Shown here: piece by piece, positions 10,193 to 19,500 of the stretch
Position numbering within the stretch: the stretch's first letter is position 1
How the letters are laid out: each line of letters starts with the position of its first letter
Source: Saccoglossus kowalevskii
Lineage: Eukaryota; Hemichordata; Enteropneusta; Harrimaniidae
NCBI RefSeq assembly: GCF_000003605.2
Contig: NW_003105604.1
Location: 1-23,169 of the forward strand
Direction: 5' to 3'
DNA: 23,169 bases
Notes under the pieces: generated by a model
What the model saw: the letters and a program-made list of their open reading frames with translations, nothing else
What the model was told of the DNA's origin: nothing
Database searches by the model: none
Position numbers and translations under genes: made by a program

Positions 10193-10227
10193 AGTCCCCG
10201 TTTTCGGACTTCGTCCGAACGGGGACT
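10193..10227 (+). other. Terminal hairpin of element B
   Basis: AGTCCCCG, TT, TTCGGAC, loop TTC, GTCCGAA, CGGGGACT: nearly perfect pairing over about 15 base pairs. A hairpin near the 3' end is a rolling-circle (Helitron/Helentron) hallmark. Its left half repeats the left end of the element directly. Confidence 0.8.
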
Positions 10228-10301
10228 AATAACAGATATAATTGTATGATACGTAATCAAGTACAAAATAGAAAACATCCAAGTAGCAATATTCATTATC
10301 A

Positions 10302-10528
10302 TTAAACTGTTGTAATTGAAGCCATGTCTTCATTATAACAAACTAAATCTGTATTCTGTTCTTTTCCCGTCCCCGGCAATGAATTGTCTCTTCTTATATT
10401 GGCATTTCTATACTCAATGTATTTATCTGCAATTGGCATGAGAAAGCTACAAATAGCTGACACCATTAAGACTGCTGCCACCATGTAAAATGCAGCGTCA
10501 TAATTTCCTAGAACATCACGCATCACAC
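10302..10528 (-). CDS. SLC16 gene, exon 6 (TM12, C-tail, stop)
   Basis: The proximal acceptor TTATCTTATTTAG|GTGTGATG joins in phase to exon 5 and reads GVMRDVLGNYDAAFYM, then TM12 (VAAVLMVSAICSFLMP), a basic and polar tail, and TAA at 10304-10302. The first 17 exon bases and the acceptor lie in the distal half of a 60-bp perfect duplication, so a second identical acceptor sits at 10590-10589. Using it would add 20 residues in frame. No AATAAA is seen between the stop and the mobile element beginning 75 bp downstream. Confidence 0.87.
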
Positions 10529-13500
10529 CTAAATAAGATAATAAATGGTATATCAAGTTATAACCTTGTAAAACATCACGCATCACACCTAAATAAGATA
10601 ATAAATGGTATATCAAGTTATAACCTTGTAATATCAACTAAATATAATTTGCTGGAAATACAGAATATTTGTTCAATACATTTTTTTATATTTTGAATTA
10701 ATTCAGCTTAAACAAACTACAGTGATTATGACACTAATTAGAGGAACACGATAGGCAGTAATATTTAAGTAGATCGTGTTTTGCCCCCGTACTGTACAGC
10801 TTCTATTTTGTTTTCGTATACTACGTGTTTCGTACATAGTGTCCGTAAGAGTAGTTCGTCGTCACCCTAAACCTGCTGACAGGATAGGCTGGCACAAAAC
10901 AACACCGTAACAGCATCCCCACAGCTATTGGACTTGTTAAAGCTATAAATTGCCTTTAATGCAGTGCATTTAACTACTAGTATGTGATCGAGCGCCACCT
11001 TTTCTGTTTTAAGGAACATTTTTTTATAATGCCAGGTGGACATTATACAAAATAATGNNNNNNNNNNNNNNNNNNNNNNNNNNNNNNNNNNNNNNNNNNN
11101 NNNNNNNTACATTTGTATTATTATACCGAATAAATCTTAAATAAAACAGAAATTGTGGTACTCAACCATGGTAATCTTCCAGGTCACGCTCGTAGAGCTG
11201 AATGCATGTATGAACACAAATATACAAGTTGAAAGAGTTCAAGAGCAGTGATTGAATTCTATCAAGTTGTAAATGTAATTGTATCATGGATGCCTTTTCA
11301 CTTTTATGTTGTTTTGATAAACCTAATTTCAACAGCTTCAGCCTGACGAATTAGTATATATTTTTACAAACACATCCGGCGCCATCCTGTGTGAATCTAT
11401 ACGCTACACTGTCTTCCAGTTCGCATTAGAACACTAAAACGAGCTGCACACTGCTTGAGTAAAGGTTAATGTCAACACTATTCTATTTCAACAAATACCC
11501 TGTACATAGTATGTCGATATATTGTCAAAACGGTACCGTAACAAGGTAAAGTGCACGACTCTAAAATATTTCAGGTAGACGAACTGCGCAATCGCAGATC
11601 GAATGGCGAAACGCACGGCAAGCGCAACATCACGCGAAATCGCTACAAAATTCCAGTTTGCTTTCCAATATGATAGTCAAATAGTGAACGCAAACCTGGC
11701 AACTAATCAGTTTATGAATATTGGCGCATATCGTGTTCCCCTGACTAGTTATTGCCGTATATCAGGTAAATGCTGTAGGAAGGTATCCGGGTGGAGATAG
11801 ACATACGAATATGGCAGCAGGTCGATACACGAATATGTCTACCTGTAATGCGCGAATCTGATTGGCTGTCATCGTCATGAGATATAATAATGGAATATGT
11901 TTACCTGTTATGCGAAATGTTTGACTGTTATGGTGTATAATATTGTTCACATTATTGGCTTTGCTTTGAACACACAACATTAACAGGACACTACAGGAAT
12001 GCGTGTACGCATCATAATTACACATTCTGCTAACAAATTTTAAATGAAGGAGTCAGCGTTAAACCTTGTATATACTCACCAGCAATCGGAGTTCCAATCA
12101 TCATCGCTAATGCCTGGGTTTGCAAGCAAATAGAAAGAGCACGGTCGTATCTCACAGGAAAGAAATAATGTACAACAACAGGCAACATGGGAATATAGCA
12201 CGCCATACCAGCACCAAATACAATAGCAAACGCTAATTGCCCTAAGAGATATACAAGTGGATACTCTAATTCATAATCGTCGATATCAGCAATGGATCAT
12301 TACAATATATTTCAATACATATAATTTGCAGTACAAATATCTCTAAAATACAATTTGCATACAGGCAAATGCTAATTTCCCCAAGAGATATAAATATATG
12401 CATATGATTTTGAAAGTGTCTTCAAAAATAAATTAGAAAAGTATAATGCTTCCAGTAATAATGCAGCACTCGGAATCAATATTGAATTCAATACTTGATA
12501 TACGATCAGTTGCAGTACAAATGTTGTTTAAAACCACAATTTTCATAAAAATTTAATAAATTATAACATAACCTCCAGCAATGATCGCACATTGGAATAG
12601 AAATAATATACACACACCTTCATACGTTTTGCTATGGATGCTAACCACTGTTGCAATCCCAGAAATCACCATGCCAGCACCGTACAATATATGAGGTTGA
12701 ACTTTTAGTAGACTTCCTCCAACTCCCCCAGAATATTCTTCCAACAAACTGAGTAAGACCCATGATTGCTGGTAAACTTGAACTTTTAAAGCTGGGGATT
12801 CCATAATCTTTGGCACGTTTAACCTGCCGGGGAAATCAATTATGACATTCAATTATCCTCCTCGAAAAATGTTCACAATGTTTACTTTTTTGTAAGTTGA
12901 AATATACATGCTTGTAAGTTTCCCCTAGAAACATTTGACAAAGCTATGTATATTTTTTGTTTACTTTGAATGTATAAAACACTTTCTATATTTGATGAAA
13001 CAATTGTGAGCATTCAAAAGTAATATTGGATTTCTACAATACAAAATCAATGCCAGAAGGTTGAAATTGAGAACTATAATTCAAGCCAAATGTCGCCATG
13101 TTCGGATGGTCTTGTTGATTAGGAATTCATTTATTTATTTATGCATGTATATTTCAACACAATGTAGATATAAATTCAATCAATTCCATGTCGACAATCA
13201 TAACGACAATCATAACGAGTTATGTTGAATTTTGTTTATCCTATTGAATCATGCATGACATGTTTTCTTGAATATTTACCATGTGAACAATAACTATATA
13301 CTGTGACCATGTAGAACCGAGTACGGATAATATCAACAGCAAGAACACAACATTTCTAAAAAGCGGTAGGTCACACATTGACTTAAATACAGTCTGAAGA
13401 TTTCTCAAACCAGTGATGCAACAGCTTCTGCTCGCTTTCTTCTTCAGTTGCACTGTAGTTGCGGCAGGCTTTTCACTAAAATTACTATCAGAGTCATCAG

Positions 13501-16500
13501 GGTTTGAGACGCGTTGATTGAATTTGTCAGCCACATACAAGTCGTGATTCTCTGTGTCCTCGAAGGTGGTTGCTCTTTCGGTTATTTTGGTATATTGGGC
13601 TGGTGGTTTTGTGAGTCGATAATAATATTTTGTCGGCCTAAATAGTGCACCTGCTAAACAGAAATGTAAAGAAGTTCCCCCAAGGACAATCAACGTCCCT
13701 CGCCATCCATAATTGTCAAGAAGAATTTGTGTTAAAATGGAAAATATACACTGCCCTGCACCAGTTCCGGAAAGGGCCAGTCCTATAGCCATTGGCATTT
13801 TCTTAGAAAAATATTCACGAATCATAGATATTGCAGGAAAAGATGTTATCCAGTACAAGAAACCTGAAACAGCAAGGAATAATAAAATATGTGTCAGTGT
13901 CAGCATACGTTGGCTGATACCAGATTCCAGATACCAGATTAGACTCTAATCCAACACATTAGTTCGTTACAGATAGTCCAGTTTTATTCATCCAAACTGG
14001 CAGCTGAGGTCATCCCTCAGCCCCCACTAATCTCCTTCCTCTAAAATATTACACACTCTATCATCAAACTCTAAGGGCATGACAGAGTAAACAATGCAAT
14101 CATCCAATCGATGCAGTTGTTGGCGCGATCACATGATTATCAGGGATGTGTCTCACGAGTAAAGCCTTTAGAAGTTGCCACAACTAAATACAATTAGTAC
14201 ACAATCTATTAATAAAATAAAATATGTGAACCAAATGTGTGTACATGATGTCATTGATAATGTTATTCTATATCAGCTCATCCTAGAATTATAACTACGT
14301 CATTTCAGGCTATTTAACAGCATATTTGTATACATGTAACTATTTAAATACATAAATAAGATAAAGAACCCAAACACATACTTATAAAAACTCCATACAC
14401 AACATATATTTGTCTCAATGAAGTTGTAAAAGAACAAATAACAAATCCTATTGAAGAACATATTCCAGAAACCATCAGAATCTTGCGGTGCCCATATCGA
14501 TTACATAATGTCATAGACACACCATTGCCGATAATTCCCATACTACACGAGAACGTTCCTACCAATGCTGTTGGAAGATTAAATATAATAATAATCATGC
14601 TCCATTGTAGAGATTGCATAATATATATATATATATAATGGTAGAAGGTAATTGTAGACTTGGCAAAGATTCAAGACAACCAGACGTTTTGAACATTCGA
14701 CTCCATTCCTATCTAACATTGGGGAAGAATACTTTATCCGAGATGTCTTATAATATTGAATATCGCGATCTATTATTACCTACTTTACAGTTGCTATATA
14801 TGTTACATTTATCATTTTTACCTTTCACCAATTACATTGTATAAAGATTGTATACATGTGCATTGTCAAATATGACAAATCAGAATTAAGAAAAAAGCAA
14901 ATTGACTGCAAGTCACACAAATATGCAATGTGTTCCAAAAAGTCGCTTTCAATGTGGTACTGTAAGAACACCTAGTCTACATACAAGTTGAGTATATCAT
15001 TGGATGTTTTGATCAGTATAACAATTGTAATTTGCTTTGATAGCGAATAATCAAGTTTTACTTTTGTTATTTTCACATGTAATCAACCTCCAAAAACCTC
15101 AACTTTGAATATTGATGCATTTCTTTTTTATAGTTACCAATTATCTCAGTTATATAAATTAGACGACATTGGCACTTTCATTATTTGAGGTGAATGCATG
15201 CTTGGGTAATATGAAAGATAATTTTGATGTAGTCGATGACATCCCACAAGTAAAAGAAAGCTTAGAAAGAACTTAGAAAAAATACAGTATGTACGTTATT
15301 AGAAGCACATCTTCCACAATAGACATAAAGCAAAAATGTTGATTATTATTCATAGCACATGTGTTTCTAATAGAGTAAATACAGCATTCAGAAATAAATC
15401 TGCAAGCAATGATCAGGGTGGTTCCAAGTAGCTAGGTCAGGGGAAGCCATATGACCTCATAGATTTTCTTCCATGTCAAGCACCTTGTGACTGAGGCAAT
15501 GAAGAAAACACCATCTATCCTTATGATCACTTCTGGTTTTCTTCGTAATGAGGACTAAGCCAATCGCTACAGAAAGTGGGGGTGGTCGGGAGGGACCTGG
15601 AGTCTATGGTGGGTATGAACTATGTGAATAGGTTGAAAACCCTCTGCCTAAATTCACTATGTTTAATTACCCACCATAGGGAGAAACTTCTTTGCACAAA
15701 TCTGTAACAGAGACTACTCTTTGCCTATGCACAGGGATTCCTGCCGTCGTCCGGACCAGGTCAGAAACCAAAGTCTGACCCACTACGAGAGGACCCACCC
15801 TAAAAGAACCCTCTTCAACGGTTTGGGTGTCCCTTAGGTAATAACTGGTAAAGACATTTGCGTTCTCCAGAAGCCGCCCTCAGTATATGCTCGAGGGGGC
15901 GCCTTAGGCAAGAGCCAATGAGTTAGTGATTGCACGAACGTCATGCGCTCTGTTGACCCTGTGTTGAGGATGCCAGATGGTCATAAACCACACACACTGT
16001 CACAGTGATCCACCTGGAAATGGAAGTTGGGCGAGGCTGGTCTGTTCTGCTTACCTTGGCCATAACACATAAACATGTGCTTGCTGCCATGGCTCACTAG
16101 TAAGGTTCCCATAGTAACTCGATGCTCGAACCGGGCAAAGTGGCAACTCCTCTTGATCCCCGGAGCCGACAATGTTGGCCAGACGGGATGACGATCAGCT
16201 AAGAGTCGTGTCCTGGAATTTGGATCTTGGCGAGAAACTTGATTTGTGTCTTTATCACAGCTTGATTGTCCATAAAGGTGGCACAACCGTCTGAGAAGGA
16301 CAAGACCCCTAGCTCAGAATGGCGCCTACCAGAGGCGACAGCTAGCAGTAAGACTGTTTTCTACGTCAAATATTTCAGTGGTGCTGATCCCAGAGGCTCC
16401 AAAGGTGGTCTGCCTAAAGCTGAAAATACAACCGACAAGTTCCAATTGGGCAGTTCCCTTGTTCAGAGTCTATGCCTCTGATGGAAAGCGGTAAACAGTC

Positions 16501-19500
16501 TCCCAAAAATAGGACAATTGGCTAGTTTTGTCCGCAAGAGATTCTCGTGGGTGACAAGGCAGGCCTAAAGACAGCAATTCCTGCATAGGACAAGCCCAAC
16601 AGGTCAAACAAATGAACGAAAAAATCAGCTACCTAGCCAACAAAGGGATGGCATGGATCAACCTTCCACTACACTAGGCTGCATTGGTGGAAGCCCAGTT
16701 CGCCCTGGCCTGGCAGCTTGCTCAGATAAGCCTGAGCGAGTCAACCGATGTGTCGTCTAGTTGGGACAGCAGATCCAGTAAGTCTGGAAGCACTACTGGT
16801 GTTCCAACTAACATTCCCATTATTAGTGGAAACCAGGTCTTGCTTAGCCTGTTGGGCGCCACCTGTGTCAAAATGCAGGTGCGCTCCTGTCGAAGTTTCC
16901 CGAGTACCCAGAGAATAGCGAGGAGGGATGAAAAGGCGTACACGTTCATGTGAGCCCACGGGATCGACAAAATGTCCCTTGCCCAGAGTCAGCAAGAGTG
17001 TCACGTACATCAGGTGCTTGGCATTCTGGTGGTGTGGTGAATGGGTCTAACTTTGGATCGTCCCACCGCCGATATGGCTGCCCCGAACCTAATGCAGGGG
17101 CCTTATTCCTTGGGCTTAATTGTCCAATAGGTGGGCTCCCCAGTCTGTGAGGATGGGATCCCGAAGCACCAAGACTACTCCTTCCATCCTTAAACGAAAG
17201 ATGGTGGGAGAAGGCCCAGTCTGTGTAACTCAGATGGTGACACACCCCATAACTCAGTTCATCAGCAAAAAAACAGCAAAAACAGCATCCTGCTGCACAG
17301 ATGCAGCCCCTACCACGAGAGCCAGATGACAATGCGGCATATCCCACGTAGCCATGTGGTGTCCCACCAACAGCTGTGTTTGCTGGTCTTGATGCTGGTG
17401 CGTTCTGCCTTTGAGACTCGAGTGCTGGAGGCGCATAAGATGCATTCCAGAGGGCAGGCAACAAACTCAAAAGTTGAGGGTCGCAATGCTCTCAGAGCGT
17501 GGATTGTTTCTGACTGAACTGCTGAAATATTCCATGAACGCGGCCATCCCCCTTAACCCGTCCCACCAGTATCAAACACTGCATCGATCGGGTAGCACTT
17601 GGTCCAGCGGAAAGGGTTGAGCATGAGATTGCCCCACCCTGGGGACTTAGGCCTCTATTCTGCAGGGAACCAAGGCCCGCCCATAAACAATGTCTCTTTG
17701 TTCTCACTGCGTCAAGCACTCGGCCGGAACAAGAGAGTCATGCAGTTGGTGTTGCTTTTGATCCCGCCATCTGAATCCTGGAAGAGACAGCACTACCAAG
17801 AGTGGCTGCTTCAGGTTTAAGGGTGGGGGTAGAACATCGGATAACTGGGATTGATGTTCCCCACACCACCCCCACGGCGTGGCTCACGGAGTTGTTACGA
17901 ATAACAGACTCCTAGTGGCCGCCCAAGGTTGCACCAGCCAAATCAGATATTGCCTAACCCGCCCTCTACACTTTTCGAGAAAAAAAATTTGAGCAAGGGC
18001 ATGACCAAGACACCTCCGAAAAAGGAAGCAGGACTTAGGAAAAAAAATCCTTGTCACTGGATCCGACAGATGATTCCTGGCTGGCATAGTGCAGGGGGGT
18101 TCAAAACCAATGTCCTGATTGGTCCCCGATAAGGGGATCCCAGGGGAAGCATCCCATGCTGAATAGCGCTTGCTAGTGTGCTTTTTCTGGCTTGCCGAAC
18201 AAGGGGCAACTGCATTTGGTCTACCCGACCTGCAAGGGACACAATTTGTCCTGGCAGGCCCTCAACCAAAGCCTGAATCTCGTAGGCAAACTCCTGCATG
18301 ATGCGAGGAGTAATCTACAAAGAGACCCGTAACAGGCTCCATAGGAGCAACAAGCTCCAGGGGCACAGCCTCGCCGTTGCCGGCACGATCTAGCAAACCT
18401 CTGCCTGCAATAGCAGACTGTGATGATGTCCTCTGATCAGCAGGGGGCTGCCAAACTTCGGATCCACTGCTGTAGGGCCTCCCACTTGTCAATGCAGTAC
18501 CAAGGTAACGGTAAACAAATGGGAGGAGTTTCGCTCACTCCACTCACTCACACCCTACAGGGCCCCCGAACTGAAAGCGCCATCAGTCTTTTCAACACGC
18601 ACACGGTCCTGATAAACATCCCAGACCTTTGAATCCCAGTTGGCGTACATAACCTTGTTGCAAAACCTCAAATTCTGAACGTATCCTAAGCCCAGATGAC
18701 GTTTGCTATGGGGGTTACCAACCCAAGAGTTACTTGAGGCAATTGCCACACGACTGTGTGAATTGCCTATTTCCTGTCCATTTGAAAACTACACTAGTAA
18801 AATGAACAAGGCATGCATGAGTGAAACGAATTACAGTTAAAAGCTGACACAATGTGACCCCACAAATTGCTGAATGCGTCATCTGAGTTTTTTGGACACA
18901 AAAAAAAAGTCACAGGCTCCAAAATAAGAAAAACTCATCCTACCAGCCACTATATCCACTGTTACCAATGGAAAAACTGGAGATTGAATCGCACTGTTTT
19001 TTTGTGGAGAAAATAAGGCAAGATGGCGTTGCCCTCATTGCCTCGGTCACGTGGAGCATGACGTGGAAGAAAATATATGAGGTCAAGGGGCTTCAGCTGA
19101 CCTAGATTTCTCTCTCCATCAATGGCTGAATCGCAAATTAATGCCTACAGTTCAAAATTGTCATTTTGACTGACCAGAGTCTATGGTGGGTAATTGAACG
19201 TAGTAAATTTACACACATTTATTTTCATCAAAGTTCAAAGGTACATTGTACATGTATATTAATTGTCTGATTCCTGTAAGTATAGACATTTAATGAATAG
19301 ACTCCCCAAAATTGATATTGCCAAATTGTTTGCTTGTGCATGCAACAGTACATATATGTATGGGTAAAGCCTCTTATGGGAAGAATAAAATAATTCAATT
19401 TGTCATATTGTTTGGCTGCCATCTTGGATTCCAAGCAAAAATGGCAAAAATGTTGAGCATTTCTTCTTGCCATGTTTTTGACACCAAATATATAACGGAA

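Larger units (their letters stand above)
9304..10227 (+). mobile_element. Helentron-type non-autonomous element B (different family)
   Basis: AGTCCCCGTT at 9304-9313 is inverted as AACGGGGACT at 10218-10227. The core has five units of about 125-141 bp marked by ggccatctttgatccaatt (near 9487, 9610, 9752, 9893, 10034); the last ones are nearly identical and carry acaagatggctgccagtcgg. A GGAC-type microsatellite (10146-10181) and a strong terminal hairpin follow. The architecture equals element A but the sequences differ. It lies just downstream of the SLC16 stop codon, so transcripts of that gene would likely read into it. Confidence 0.65.
15432..19105 (-). mobile_element. Decayed DIRS-like tyrosine-recombinase retroelement in intron 1
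   Basis: Imperfect 93-bp inverted repeats (15432-15524 and 19013-19105, roughly 75-80 percent identical) flank a segment richer in G+C than its surroundings. Read on the minus strand it has gag-like fragments, an RNase H-end block typical of DIRS pol, and a C-terminal tyrosine-recombinase block, in the DIRS order. Reverse transcriptase is not recognisable and the length (3.7 kb) is short, so an internal deletion is likely. Stops and frame changes are many, so it cannot move alone. Sequence at 19184-19210, just outside the right repeat, may belong to the true 5' end. Confidence 0.72.

Noticed and set aside
9784-10302. 172-codon minus-strand frame after the SLC16 stop
   Set aside because: It runs through the tandem units of element B; its repeats mirror the DNA repeats, not a protein family.
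11603-11800. 65-codon plus-strand frame in intron 5
   Set aside because: Short, antisense to the SLC16 gene, no family match.
12560-12617. Continuation of exon 4 past the donor (VCILFLFQCAIIAGGYV)
   Set aside because: It looks membrane-like and stays open, but exon 5 joins perfectly at the earlier GTGTGT donor and already supplies the next helix.
16946-17470. 174-codon minus-strand frame inside the DIRS-like element
   Set aside because: Low-complexity C/S/G/P content and no DIRS motif in that frame; the real pol block is in another frame at 16722-16970.
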